The notes beneath the pieces were generated by a model. That model saw only the letters and a program-made list of their open reading frames with translations, was not told the origin of the DNA and did not search any database. Made by a program: the position numbers and the translations under genes. A stretch of 64,000 bases of DNA, from NCBI RefSeq assembly GCF_030253575.1, contig NC_080557.1:46080501-46144500 (forward strand), in the 5' to 3' direction. The stretch comes from Rhododendron vialii. Taxonomy: Eukaryota; Streptophyta; Magnoliopsida; Ericales; Ericaceae. Shown piece after piece: positions 45,632-57,639 of the stretch (the stretch's first letter is position 1; every line of letters begins with the position of its first letter).

Positions 45632-48040
45632 CTCTTCGTCGATCCGATAATCTGAATCTGGTCCAAATACGGATTGGATCAGATTGGATTAAATTCGTTA
45701 TCAATCCGATCTAAAAAAATTTTTCTAATTTTTTAATTTTTTTTTAAAAATTATAAATTTTTTATTTTGAAAAAAAAATGTTTAAGAAGTTGCATTTTTA
45801 TTTTAATTTTTTTTAAAAAAATTCAGAAATTTTTTTTTTTTGCTAAAATTTTGAAGTAATAAAAGTTTTCGGATCGGATTTGAATTTTTCGGATTCGGAT
45901 TATCACTATTGGATTCAGTCCATTGATAGGCCTAGGTGCAGTGAGTCATCTCAGCTGTCTCCTGTCTATCTCATTAATCAATTGTCCTAATATAAAAAGA
46001 CTATTTGCGGGAAGAACCATTTCTTCACGTGAAGAGTCTCTTTTAACCCAAACAATTGAAAACACGTTTAGTCTGTTTAGATAGTTGAGATGACTCATCA
46101 CACTCTGTAGTGACTTTCCTCACTGCAAGACCCCATCTCCCAAAAAATGAGGTTGAAGAGGTGCAAATTAAAATCGTTCAAAGCACAAGAGGTGTAAGAT
46201 AAAAATGATTAACAATACAACATTGAATGGGACTTTTATGGGTGAAATATATCACAAAGTATGTCCGGAACCGTTTGTTTTACGTGAACGCGCATGCATT
46301 GGACAGTTCTGAACATAGTTATGTTTGGAATGATGTTATATAATTATGTTCCTAGCATTGCTTTTTTAGTTTTTTTAGATACTTTTCCTTTCAAAGTAGT
46401 AAACCTTTTTAGTTTCTGAATGAATTTTCTGTTGACCTTTTCAGCTCGGGCAAGACCAATGTCAGTTCCAAGTCCAAGGCCCATTCATAGTTGGTTGAAA
46501 AAGGACTCATAAGGCCCAAACTTGAAAATTGATTCCCAATCAGATGCTGATGGATTTGTTGGGCCGGACTGGACCATGTAACCTCTCCATTTCAAACGGA
46601 CAGATCCATTATAACATTTGTTCCAAAAAATTAGAAATGACAAATTATTAATTGCTCCTGGAGCACCATCACATGGCGCTCGAGGGGCCTTCTACGCCAC
46701 ACATTGGTGAGGGCTCCACTACCAAGTGCGTAAATTGCCCACAAAAATGAGAGACCACAATCACACTTCCAACAAAGCTAACATAAAAGAGATTCTATGT
46801 AGTAGTTCGAAAACGAAATTGCTTTTTCACCAATTTCACAAGAAAAACAAAAAATGAAAGCTCATGCTGTTTGGCCCATGGGTTTTCTTCGCCGTGCAAC
46901 AGCCCAAGAAAATAGATGTCATGTTTGATTTATACAGCCCAACAACTAGGGTTGCACTTGCCGGTCGGCGTTGGATGGATCTGTTTCACATCGTGTGCCC
47001 GTGTCAAATGGAATTGATGCGAGCTTTATATTTCTTCTGAAGTGAACGGTTCGAACACTTTAAAGTCTGAAAAGATGCCCATTTTTTTTAGCACACTAGG
47101 GCAGGACAAACTAGCCAAAGGTCCATTTTCGATTCCGAACTCCATTTGTGTGTCTCGTCTACCCTTGAGTAGTGGAAGAGCATAAATGCCCGAAAATAAT
47201 TCCCATACTTCATCTTCTTTTGGCCCGATTGATTTGATGGAAAAGCATGCCGTTACCATTTCGATTATTTCCTTAGTTCTATTAATTTTTCCAGCAGGGG
47301 GGCATTATCAATTTGCACTTTTAAGGAATATAAACAAGGTTTCAATATCACTTAGCACACGCGATTTAAACTTCTTTGATAAGAGTGTTGCAACTACCAA
47401 CAAAAGCATCTCTAGTAAAGGCACCGACTTTCAAAGAGCATCGCAATGACAAAATCTAGCTTGTGTTCTTATCGAGCTTGATTGCTTTGCCAATAGGTTG
47501 AAGTGCTCGTGGCGAATTTTCTATTTTTACCTCCATCTCTTTTTCCTACTTTGGGGTAAAAAAGAACTCCTCAATCATTTGAATGTCATGATTTAGACAT
47601 TTTCATAATAACGCAAAGACCATGAAGAAAGTACTGGAGCTACGAAAACATCTCTGACAATAAACTTTTTGTCTCTAAAAAAAGAACATAAAAAAGTGAC
47701 AAACGCGTATCTGTCAACGTCGCAATTTTTCAAACTTACACGGAAGCTTCTAATTAAGCCGGTGAGTGAAGGGAACTTGTTTCCTTCCACATTATATCAA
47801 ATTCTTATATACAAAACAAAACACTACAGACATTCATAGAAACTATCAAAGACAATCATCACATAATTACCAAAACTTGATATATATTTCACAATTTACA
47901 ACTACCATACAAGGAAACAAAAAGCTCGAATGAGAAACCGAATATCCAATACGAGGACACTCCTAGGAAACATTTTCACGTCCCGACCCGCGGAGAATTC
48001 TGATCCCTAGCAAGATAATCTATAAGCAAAATTGAAGGGA
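45632..48040. other. Intergenic 3' of the ERF gene, no gene seen
   Basis: 45632-45930 is T/A-rich with 'ggatcggatt' words at both ends. The 87-residue frame at 47186-47449 and the 77-residue frame opposite it have no motif. A long A-run at 48044-48063 lies near the ERF 3' end. Confidence 0.45.
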
Positions 48041-48121
48041 TAAAAAAAAAAAAAAAAAAAAAAAAGGAGGGATACTACAAAAAAAGAAAGAAACATAATG
48101 TAACAAAAAAATGGAAGCAAC

Positions 48122-48790
48122 CTAAGATGAATTTAGCAGCTCCTCCAAGTATTCAGCCCCCAAATCCTCAAATATTACCACATTGTCCACTTTCACCTCT
48201 TTATTACTAACTTTACTCCTTTTGGCAGTGCCAGACTTCTCTCTCATTGAGTGCCTCTTCTTTAGTGCCACCACAGGGGATCCCCCAACTTCGAAATCGT
48301 ACTTCATTTCCTTCAGCGACTCCTGCACCCTCTCCGCCGGGAAATTGAGGACCGCCGTGGCCCCCCGCATCGAGAACGCCGCCTGGTCGTACGCCAGGGC
48401 GGCCGCCTCCGCGTCGTCGAAGGTCCCCAGCCAGACCCGGACCCCGTTCCTCGTGGAGTCCCGGATCTCGGCCGCGAACTTCCCCCACGGACGCTTCCGG
48501 ACGCCCCTGTAGGACTTTTCCCTGACGGGTTTTTCGTCTTTCGCGACGGAGGTCACCTCCTCCTCCTTGGTCCCGCCGAAGGAATTCGTCTCCGAGGATT
48601 CCTTCGACGCTCCCTCGGCCAGGATTCCGAACAGGAGCATTTCCTCCGAGTCGTGGAAATCGAAGGGGAGGGAATTGTGATGGAAAGGGAGATTTTCCCA
48701 TGAGAAAGATTGTGGGGAGTCCAAGGAAGATTCCTGTGTGTTTTCTGAGTTTGGGCATTGGGTGAAGAAGTACTGGGAAATGTAATCCAT
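48122..48790 (-). CDS. AP2/ERF transcription factor, group IX (ERF1-like)
   Basis: Intronless frame of 222 residues. One AP2/ERF domain at about 94-151: [18 protein letters not shown], then [20 protein letters not shown] and [10 protein letters not shown]. It has the Ala and Asp (WLGTFD) that mark ERF-type binding to GCC boxes (Ala107 and Asp125 here). A basic patch [17 protein letters not shown] lies at 177-193 and an acidic end [12 protein letters not shown] at 208-219. The end motif and the acidic N-terminal half resemble group IX, the ERF1/ORA59 branch, which are nuclear activators in ethylene and jasmonate defence. The domain-coding part is unusually GC-rich for this window. A TATA box lies about 50 bp upstream of the start and a MITE begins 60 bp further on. 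Exact orthology is not settled. Confidence 0.95.
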   Translation of the reverse strand: MDYISQYFFTQCPNSENTQESSLDSPQSFSWENLPFHHNSLPFDFHDSEEMLLFGILAEGASKESSETNSFGGTKEEEVTSVAKDEKPVREKSYRGVRKRPWGKFAAEIRDSTRNGVRVWLGTFDDAEAAALAYDQAAFSMRGATAVLNFPAERVQESLKEMKYDFEVGGSPVVALKKRHSMREKSGTAKRSKVSNKEVKVDNVVIFEDLGAEYLEELLNSS

Positions 48791-48841
48791 ATTGGAAATG
48801 AGGCTTGACTTGAATTCCTAGTTATTTTGAAGACCTCACCT

Positions 48842-48851
48842 CATATATATA
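48842..48851 (-). promoter_or_regulatory. TATA box of the ERF gene
   Basis: TATATATATG (minus strand) some 50 bp before the start codon; it implies a 5'UTR of only about 25-30 bases. Confidence 0.6.
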
Positions 48852-48900
48852 CCCGAAGAAAAAGAAAGCATTTGATGGTATAAAAAAATGGGAAATCTTA

Positions 48901-49148
48901 GGCTCCGTTCCGGAAACCAAACTAAGTCCTTATTTTTTAAAAGGCAATTTCAAGCTCAAAAATTATAATTTTATTGAAATATAAAAATATGCAATATGGA
49001 TATTGTTTGAAAGATTTTGATGAGATCTTTTATACGATGCAAAAAAATTTGAAAAATTATTTTTCATTTACTTACACAGCATTTATTTTTGAGTTTGAAA
49101 ATATGAAATAAGCTGCTTATTTTTTAAGAAGGTTTCTGGAACGGGGCC
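48901..49148. mobile_element. Harbinger-type MITE in the ERF promoter
   Basis: Ends GGCTCCGTTCCGGAAACC and GGTTTCTGGAACGGGGCC, with TTA on both sides (48898-48900 and 49149-49151). It is 248 bp, 110 bp upstream of the ERF start codon and about 50 bp from its TATA box. A truncated relative lies at 33806-34064. Confidence 0.92.
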
Positions 49149-49344
49149 TTAACCCAATTGGTTAGCCTGATCAAGGCCCGAGAATTAAGATTTGCTCTCG
49201 GGTTTTCAAGGTGCTATCAATTTCTTTGAAGTTGACTCATTTCAAGTGGGGCCCTGTTAACAGACGACGAGTTTACGTTCTTAGGAGTAATCAAAGTGTG
49301 AGTAAACTAACCAAAACATACACACCCAGGGGTTGCCCAGATTC

Positions 49345-49530
49345 GGAAACCCTGTAGTGCATGGTGCACTACAAGGCACTACATGGTGTGTAGTGCATAT
49401 TACAACCATTCACGAGTGTTTTGGACAATTCAGATTTAAATGAAATTTTTTCGGTCCCGAAAAAGTTTCATTTTAAATGCAGACTGTTGAAAGCATATTT
49501 GGACGGTTGTGATCAGCCCTACAGGGCGCC
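49345..49530. mobile_element. Foldback element
   Basis: 'gaaaccctgtag' to 'aatgaaattttttcgg' faces 'ccgaaaaagtttcatt' to 'agccctacaggg'. The arms are about 80 bp with imperfect pairing. It separates the ERF promoter MITE from a SINE. Confidence 0.65.
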
Positions 49531-49545
49531 TTGGAGGATCCCCTG

Positions 49546-49757
49546 ATCCGGAGTTGCCCCAGTGGTTCGAGCAGATACCCAGGCTTTAGAGGTACTTCTC
49601 AAGGTCCGGGGTTCGATTCCCCACCGGATAAGTACTTTGAAGGAAATGGGAGGCCGTGACTGGTGTGACCGTGCTAGCTCCCCCAGATATTTGGGTTGCG
49701 TAGTCGGATCCATTTAGTGGTCTGATTGTAGGGTTGTTCCTCCATAACCAATATATT
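49546..49757 (+). mobile_element. tRNA-derived SINE
   Basis: The head 'gttgccccagtggttcgag' is followed by B-box GGGTTCGATTCC and an A-rich tail at 49757. Polymerase III promoter boxes are spaced as in plant SINEs. A target duplication was not identified. Confidence 0.7.
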
Positions 49758-50190
49758 AAAAAAAAACTGAGTTAAATATTTAGTTATAAAAAAATGAGAA
49801 ATTTTGGTGAAATAAAGGGAATGATTATTTTAAAAAGGGTGATAGGGAAAGGTTTTTGGGCAGAGAGGATGTTTCAGCATTTTTAAAATGTTTTAACTCC
49901 TATTTATGTGGTGTGGGGGCTGTATCTGTATTGTTCTATGATATTTGTATGGTCTAATGTGGGACTGAAATTGTGGGAATTGGACCAATTGGTGGGGGGT
50001 CGTTTTGGAGCACGTGGGTCAAATGACGCAAGGCGGCGAGGTCCAAGTAACTCACAAATTGCAAGTTGGATCGGGTGATGTCATACACGTGAGCTCATTG
50101 GATCCACTTGGCCTTTTACGATTGGCCGTCTATGTGTCGCCATTCTAGTGGCTGTTGTTTTCTACTGCTTAAAAATTAAGGCTTTTTAAG

Positions 50191-50550
50191 CTAGGACTAC
50201 GGTTACCGTATGGAATTCGCGGTGACTGTCCGCCGTACGCCTTTTGTAGGCCCCAAAAAAATACATAAAAATATTCATAAATTTTAAAATAATATTTTAC
50301 AGGATTCTGTAAAAAATCAGCTCCAATGGATATTGGTAGATATGTTTTTTGAATTTGTAGGAACGAAACTGCAAAACTAAACAGGTTCGTTCCTACGAAT
50401 TCCAAAAAACATACTTACCGATATCTGTTGGAGCTGATTTTTTACAGAGTCCCGTAAAATATTATTTTAAAATTTATGAATATTTTTCTGTATTTTTTTG
50501 GGGCCAGGCTTGCGGTGGACCGGTCACCGTATGGAATGCGGTGACCCTAG
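50191..50550. mobile_element. Long foldback MITE
   Basis: Ends CTAGGACTACGGTTACCG and CGGTGACCCTAG. The arms pair over about 150 bp each, including 'aaaatcagctccaa' and 'gttcgttcctacgaattc'. No gene within. Confidence 0.85.
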
Positions 50551-52970
50551 ACTTTCTGTAAAAATTCTTCAACAAAAAATCGTTCTTTCGGATAAATTTT
50601 TTTGGAATTTCATTTTGGATCGCTCTTGGATGACTGTTAATGATTTAAAATTTAGGTCGATCTTTTTAGGTGCCATATCCAGTTTTAAATCAATCATAAC
50701 TAGTTCCGCCACTACTCTTGATCCACTCAATTAGATCTCGTTTTGGATTGGCACACCTCACAACCAAGTTAGTTATGAGAGTATACCTAAAGCACATGCA
50801 TTCTAACGACGGAGGTCTCATGCAACCTGTGTTGGTCTTAAGTTATTATGTTGGTCAAATTAATTAAAGACGGTCACATTCCAAATGAATGGAACTTTCG
50901 TTTGGACTCCTGCATGTCCAGACTAATGTTAAAATGTTGAAGTTGTATTCATCGTGGTCTGGACTACCTTTACTGTGCTCCAGACGAGGTCGGGGTCAGG
51001 CCAGGGAGTTTCTGTAGACGTCTAGATGGGTGGTCACGGGTTCCACATCGCTTGATGAATGCAGATGATGGCGTAGCTAGACCATGAACAAAACAACCAT
51101 CTTGTTAATTTTCTGATTATGACGCACAACTACATAGTCTATCCTAAACTTCTAGGGTCAAGTGGAAAGTTTTGTGTGGATGGCAACCACAGGCATCTAA
51201 TCCTCCACCTGCACGCATGTTACATCAACACAACGACCAGGCCAGGTCGTTTTGGCATTTTGGATATACTCTGTACTATGTAGATAAATAGTGATGTAAG
51301 TATAGCTTCTCGGATTAGTCCGGTTGGTTGGTGGGTGGATTTATTTTCCACACGATTAATCAGAATCTAATTACTTAGGTCAAGTCGCTAGAAAATAATA
51401 TAATTTCGAGGAGCGCGTAAGCTGGTCAGAAATGAATGTCGAAAGAGTGGAGCTATATATATATGGACATTAATGGATAACAGAAACCTGGAAAGCTAGT
51501 AGTATTCTGTTGACTGCAAACGGTCCAGATTCAGGCCCCTCGTTCTTGTCCACGTTATTGATCTCACATCAGAAATCAATAAAGAGAGAGATGAAAATGT
51601 GCGAATCTTTGAAAGTCTTCCCAGAAGAAAGGAATAGAAGAATAGTCTTGCTCAAGACAAATCATCCAAGGGCAATATAGTAAATTTATGTAGATAAAAA
51701 ATAAAATAAAAAGTGTAAATGGCTAAAAGTGGAATGTGAAAATCATTTCCTCTCAATTGTCGATAAATATGTCTTTGCCCCTTAGGCCTAAAGCGAAACA
51801 CGAAGTACACTCCTCAACTACATAAACTGCTTCGATTCCCCCTTTAATTATGATTGCTTAACTCAAAAAGACCCACAAATGCCCAAAGCATAGAGCATTT
51901 TCGTTGCCCTAGGTCCAATTTGGAGACATTATGCAAGCATTTACATTATCTTTTACTAATAGATAGATAGAGAAAAACAAGGACATTAAATTACATGCAG
52001 TAAGAAATTGGGATAAGCAAGCAAAAGTGAAAACCACTTGGCAGGCCAATAACATGCAATGATCTTATATAAGTAGTTTGCTTTAGTTCTGTTAATGAAC
52101 AAGATCCGATTTGAATCCGTAATTCCTTACATTCAATCTAAATATAAATTCGGTAAAGCAAATTTCAGTAATCCAAATCCGATTCGAAAATCTGAATCCA
52201 AATCCATTCCGAAATTACAGTATGCATACTATATATGTTTTTAGTATAAACCCAATGAATTACTTATTTTAGAATAATCTCAAGATCTATTAATTTGTGA
52301 GTTGGATTCAAATTTTAATCTGATTCGATTAAATGGAACCCTGGTATTGGTACCGACCAATAGCATACAGATGGAGTACCAACGGGCACGTGGGGCCTAC
52401 TCCGGATCCCGAACGGATAATCCGAGCAGTTCAATATTTTTCAAAAAAAAAAAAAATCCAGCAGGCTAGTGAAAAATCAGCTCGATCCGAATTGTGTACG
52501 TGCTCAATGCAATCTTTCATATTTTTTTAATCCATGCAGAGTCTGAAGTTGGCCCCTCGTGCTCATCATTACCCCATCGGTATGAGAGTGATTGGTCCTT
52601 TCGCTTTACTGGATCCTTTAGACCTTGTTTGTTTTTGGAATTTTAGATTTAAATTTATAGATAATGAATATAAAAAAAAATAAAATAATAATTAAAAATA
52701 AAAGTAACGATTAAAAAGAGATAGAAAAAAAAATGAGAGTAATCAACGTTACCATAGAACTTGAGTCATTTTGATATTGACCGGACGAAGAGACATGCGT
52801 GACTTTTGTTAATGTGTTCACAGATTCAGGGTACATGGACATTTTCTATATCTGTACCAGAGCCTTTCACGAATATATAGGAAAATCGTCCCACCAATGA
52901 TTGGGTCCCACTTACCCACAACAGTCAAGACTTTTGTTTGTTTTACGGAGTATTATCTTATCCAAAACGC
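50551..52970. other. Intergenic, no gene seen
   Basis: A SINE-like remnant lies near 51340-51440. 52080-52330 has 'ccaaatccgattcg' words of an old element, and 52625-52750 resembles the interior of the TTTGTTTGG MITE family. No coding region. Confidence 0.45.
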
Positions 52971-53001
52971 CAAAAATGCTTTTGTTGTTGGATTGTGATT
53001 T

Positions 53002-53105
53002 TGGCACTCCAAAAATTGATGGAGGGGCTCTAAAATTGCAATGTATTGATATACAAAGTAATGTAATTTTGGAGCCCCTCCATCAATTTTTGAAGTGCTA
53101 AAATC
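53002..53105. other. Short near-perfect hairpin
   Basis: 'ttttggcactccaaaaattg' + 'atggaggggctctaaaatt' pairs almost perfectly with 'aattttggagcccctccat' + 'caatttttgaagtgctaaaa' around a loop of about 25 bases. It is the size of a small MITE or a young miRNA-like precursor. Confidence 0.7.
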
Positions 53106-53994
53106 AATTTCCTTTGTTGTATTGTTCCCAAGTTAATTTCATACTGGATGGATTTATGTTGTGTGAGGAAAATATTACTATTATGTATCTTTTCCTTATA
53201 ACTCAGATGTCTAGATCAACACTTTTGCAAAATTTGATTATTTTTGGGAGCCCAATCTCACCGATCACTCGCTGAGAACCCAGCCTAATTGAAGCCAGAG
53301 GAAAGTTTCGTATGGACTAACCCGAAAGAAGTTGATTGAGACCTTAAAGATGAGCAAATTTCTAAATCTCGAGTCTAAACTACCAGCCAAACAACCCCTA
53401 GAGCTTAACCGAAATACTATTATATTTATGTAATTTTTTTTTTTTTGGGCAGAACGGAAATTATATTTATGTGTTCAAAGCACGCACGGAATTTTTCTTT
53501 GTTACTCAAAAGTAATTCTCTATAACTTGATTACAAGTTTAGGTAATTTTTTTCTCAATCACCTGCTTAGTTCCATAATGTAGGTAATTTTTATTAAATT
53601 CCCTTAATAGTTTCGAAACTACTTAATTCTTAATATAACTATCATATTATATCATGGCAATAGTAAATATACTATTTTGAGTTGAAATTTTAACTAAATA
53701 ACAACAAATTATGGGGGTTGATGTATGACACGTGATTGCTACATTTATTAATTGGAAATGTTTTATGGGGCCCATTGATTGCGAACCATTTTGGCAATGG
53801 TACATGAACCCACGGGCTTCTTCTTTGGACGCATGCAAGCTTGAAAGCTTGGTTCTAAGGTTTTTTTCTTTTTTGAATCCGTGTCTTCTAAAGTTGGTAG
53901 CAGAAAATATACCACGTGCTGATTTAAATAACCAAGAGTGCTTATTGAGAGGATATTGCTAATTCCTCGTATTTGGTCCTAATTACTAGTCTAT
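53106..53994. other. Intergenic, no gene seen
   Basis: Low-complexity AT sequence; short frames lack motifs. Confidence 0.4.
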
Positions 53995-54196
53995 AGCTCC
54001 CTATAGGTATAAAGCTTATGAGTGACTATCATGTTCCATTCTTTTTACCACCTCTGTCAGTGTTTGTTTGTCCACTTTCGTTATTCTACACCCTTCAAAA
54101 ATTTGTACGTATTTTTTAACACGAATCCTAAAAATATGCAATATGATAGTATTCGAAATTTGTTTCATTTAGGCCTGGGTTTCAAAAATGCTAAAA
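53995..54196. repeat. Tandem duplication, unit 1
   Basis: 'agctccctataggtat' to 'tttcaaaaatgctaaaat'; repeated in the next unit, which was later split by a retroposon (54198-54315 and 55282-55372). Confidence 0.85.
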
Positions 54197-54315
54197 TAGC
54201 TCCCTGTAGGTATGGGGTATGACTTATGAATAACTATCAGGTTCCATTATTTTTACCACCTTGGTCCGAGTTTGTTTATCCACTTTTGTTATTCTACCCC
54301 CTCTAAAAATGTGTA

Positions 54316-55270
54316 CAAATGCATGTGTTCTCTCTCACCTCTCCTCCTTCTCTCTAAACCCTTTTTTTCTCTCTCTCTCTCACTCTCTCTCTCTACTTCT
54401 CATCTTAGGGTTCCTCTGTGCCTCTCTCCCTCCCCCTGGGCTTTCTCTTTCCCTTTCCTTTTCCCTTTATCCTCTTGTTGGTCTCCCTTTCAGCCGTTTC
54501 AACCCTTTTCGCTGCCTTCCCTCACCATGTCCTCTCCGCTCTGATTACACCACCGATTGTCACACTTGGTACAGTCGGTTTTGCCTAACGGCGAGGTGTG
54601 ATCGTGTGGCTGGTGGGGGGCATGGATCATGTGGTTTTCAGCCGATTCACTCTTGTGTGAATTCGATTAGGCTTAACGGCATGCAGCCCACGATTGGTGC
54701 GTTGGTGCGGTCGCAGATCTAGGTTTCTTTGGGCGACTGTGGCGGTGGCGTTTCTCCTCTTTGTTCGTCTCCGGCCGTTTGTAAGGGTTGTATCGACAAC
54801 TTCTTGGCATGTTCTCGAAGTTCTAGCGGTGGAGGCTGATGGTGTCGCTGATCATCCTTCGTCGAAGTCTGGTGGTTGGGTTTTTTTTGTGTTGCTGCTG
54901 GGTTTTTGCTGCTGGTGGTGGTGGTTGTGCCTGGATGAGGTGGTCGATGACAAGTTTTTGAGTGGCGGCTAGGGTGATCAATGGTTGGGTTTAGGGTTAG
55001 GAAGTGGTGTATGGGCTGGGCTTGGTTTTTGGACTGGGTTTGGCTTTTGTTTGTGCTGATTTGTATTAATCTGGGCTTTTAGGCCCATTTTAGGTGTGGG
55101 TTTGTCCCAAAAGATGTATCTTGGTTTGGGTTGAACCTGTTGGGCCTAAACTAGTTCCTCCATATGGTTTGGAGAAAAGGGTCTTGGATGGTCAGGCCGG
55201 TGTATCCAAGATCCTATTATTTTTGTAATTTCGTGTTATGAGTTAATGAAACTCATTTTTGCTAATAAAA
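54316..55270 (+). mobile_element. LINE-like retroposon with 11-bp TSD
   Basis: A 955-bp insertion ending 'aactcatttttgctaat' + A-run, flanked by AAAAATGTGTA (54305-54315 and 55271-55281). Its 5' part is C/T-rich (CT runs at 54370-54400) and its middle is G/T-rich. The frames at 54261-54722 and 54694-54972 run through it and show no reverse transcriptase, so it is an internally deleted or 5'-rearranged non-autonomous copy. Confidence 0.8.
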
Positions 55271-55281
55271 AAAAATGTGTA

Positions 55282-57245
55282 TAGATTTTTCAACACGAAT
55301 CTCTAAAACTATGTAATATGGTAGTATTCAAAATTTGTTTCATTTAGGTTTGGCTTTCAAAAATGTTAAAAGTGTTAAAAATACTAAGGTTGTGTTTGGA
55401 TGACAGGCATTTTAGAGGGAATGAAAATGTGATTTCAGAACTCTAAGGTTCCTATGTTTGGGAAGAGCTTGAATGAGTATCTAATTACTGATCACCCAAT
55501 CCAGAAGCAATCGCTTTCTTGTATAGAGGAGGAATTCGATCACCTAATTCAGGAGCAATCACTTTGGGAAGATCAAAGCTTTCTTCTTGTACCCCTCATT
55601 CCCACATATGGTCTAATTGTACACTAATATTATTTGCTTGGGTTAGTTTCTCATTATTTTTTTAAAAATTGTTTATTCATCTCGGTGAAAAATATAATAA
55701 AAGCACAAAACCATGAACCAACTAGAAGAAAGTATTAAGAAAAAAAAATAAAAGACAAAAATATCTGTCTGTTTTAAATTGCTTTGTCTTTACTAAACTT
55801 TTTTGAGCTTTTGGTCATTGTTTTTTCTTCGCATTTCTCTCATTGAGACAAACAAATAATTCAAAGAAACTTAACAAAAAAACCTAAACAACAATAGAGA
55901 ATACGCAACAAATAATCCTTATTCCCGGAATGACACAACCAAATTAACAACAATGAGGGGCCTTTATCTTATCGATCAGCTATTCTTTCAAGCTTTCCAT
56001 TTTCCTTGGTACATTTCTAGTTGTTTAAAAGTTGCATATTTTTGTAACGTCTACGCACAACGGAGTTGCTATTTGCTACACATGGTTGGAAACTTGGAGT
56101 ACTGTAGCCCCAATTGTTAATTCGGTTGGTTGATGAGTTTGCTTCTCATGCAATTTAAAAGGGTTCGTTTTTTGGGGTCAATGCACAAGAAAGTAGTAAT
56201 TTCTTGTGGATTCCTCAGTCCTGGCGTGAATGACATGTCTTTGACCAGACCGGATAGGGGGCTAATCGAGATGCACGTAAACAGAAGGTGTAGTTTCCTT
56301 AAAAAAAAAAAAAAAAAAGCCAACTTTTGGTCGTCTTTTAAATTTTCTTTCGCCTTTGTTAGTAGATTTGCAGACATCCGTCCTATTTTATTTTTTATTT
56401 TCTAACATCTTATCCTCTACCATTCGGATGAATTAAGAATTAAGAATTCCTTAGTTTTCTTAATCGTGGCCCATCCCTATATAATCCACTATCCCCCTAT
56501 AGCTTGGATTAGCTTGCGAAACACTCATTTAGGTTAGTTTAATTATGTTACTAACCCCGTTGTGTGGGATATAATAATTAAGCAAGCTTTTTATAAAGCA
56601 ACAAGTACATGCATCTTTACATAATTCCACCTGTGTATACTTCGTAAGTAGACAGATTAATTAGTATCAAGGGAAGAACTCAAGATGCTACACGCAACTT
56701 TAATTTCTCAATAAAACACAGTACTGTAAAAGATTACCCTGCAACTAGAACACGAGGAATATTAAATTAATCATTATCCCACTAAATACAGATTAGGTTA
56801 CTAATCATTTCTCCACCTAACCAATATATGATTACATTAACATAGTATAAATGGCCAGCAATCATCAATCCATTTTGGCCGAATTAATCCAAGGATACAA
56901 GTTAATTAACCCCGAGGGGGTTTGGCGGGTGGGCATGAAAAATCAACTTAAATTAAGGGTTGGCTTGCGAGGGTCACAAGTTCGAATTTCACGAAGGCTA
57001 AACATTCTTATTCTTGGGGTCATTAGGGTTTGCCCGTGTTTAAGTTTAACATCCCAGAATTAATCAAGATGCGCACAAGTTGGTGTAGACATTCTGTCAA
57101 AAAAAAATAAAAATCCCAAGGATAAAATATTTGCCTAATTAATCCTTGGAATTTAATAATCCATTTTGGATTGGCATGAGATTTTGTGTCTCCAATTATG
57201 TGACATGGGAGGAAAGCCAACAGATTGTTCAGTGCTATTGGAGCA
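55282..57245. other. Intergenic, no gene seen
   Basis: Starts with the rest of tandem unit 2 (to about 55372). SINE-like remnants occur at 56200-56295 and 56925-57110. No coding region. Confidence 0.45.
56925..57110 (+). repeat. SINE-like element, best copy of the family
   Basis: 'gcgagggtcacaagttcg' (B-box-like), then 'aattaatcaagatgcgcaca' + 'agttggtgtagacattctg' and an A-run at 57101-57109. The 3' words match remnants elsewhere in the window. Confidence 0.6.
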
Positions 57246-57255
57246 TTTCTCCACC

Positions 57256-57476
57256 AAAAATGCTACTTGCACAACCGTTGTATTGATTGTGTGTGTAATT
57301 CTGACTGTCTAGATGTATTTGGACGGTCTAGATTTTATAAAAGTTCTTCTAAGGAAAAGTTTAACTTTTATGGGGAAGAGTTTGAGCGAATCCTGGCCAT
57401 TTATTACAACAATGGACGGCTAGAGATTGGTTGTGTGTTGTGTTTTACACAACTGTTGTTTTTGTAGCACTTTTGT
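57256..57476. mobile_element. Mutator-like MITE next to the plastid fragment
   Basis: About 220 bp. Ends AAAAATGCTAC and GTAGCACTTTTGT, flanked by TTCTCCACC (57247-57255 and 57477-57485), a 9-bp duplication. Subterminal 'acaactgttgt' words. The right two thirds recur inverted at 58214-58341. Confidence 0.85.
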
Positions 57477-57639
57477 TTCTCCACCCTCTTACGACAGTCA
57501 ACACTACTCAACAGTGCATTGGATCCGACATTTGGGCCATTTTTAAGGTCCCGTTGTTTGTTTGGATAATCTCAATTAAGAAATAAGTACTTATTCGGTA
57601 TGCTGTTTTTGACTGCTTAAATCTTTCAATATTGATCTC

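Noticed and set aside
47186..47449. 87-codon frame with a hydrophobic stretch
   Set aside because: One hydrophobic run is not enough; a similar-length frame overlaps on the opposite strand.
48183..48758. Overlapping long frames (109 and 181 codons) across the ERF gene
   Set aside because: Shadows of the GC-rich AP2 domain region in other frames; the product lacks any domain.
49546..49640. Possible tRNA gene
   Set aside because: A- and B-box words are present but the body continues into a SINE with an A-rich tail, and no complete cloverleaf is evident.
54261..54972. 153- and 92-codon frames
   Set aside because: They run across the edge of, or lie inside, a retroposon; composition-driven (CT- and GT-rich) with no domain.
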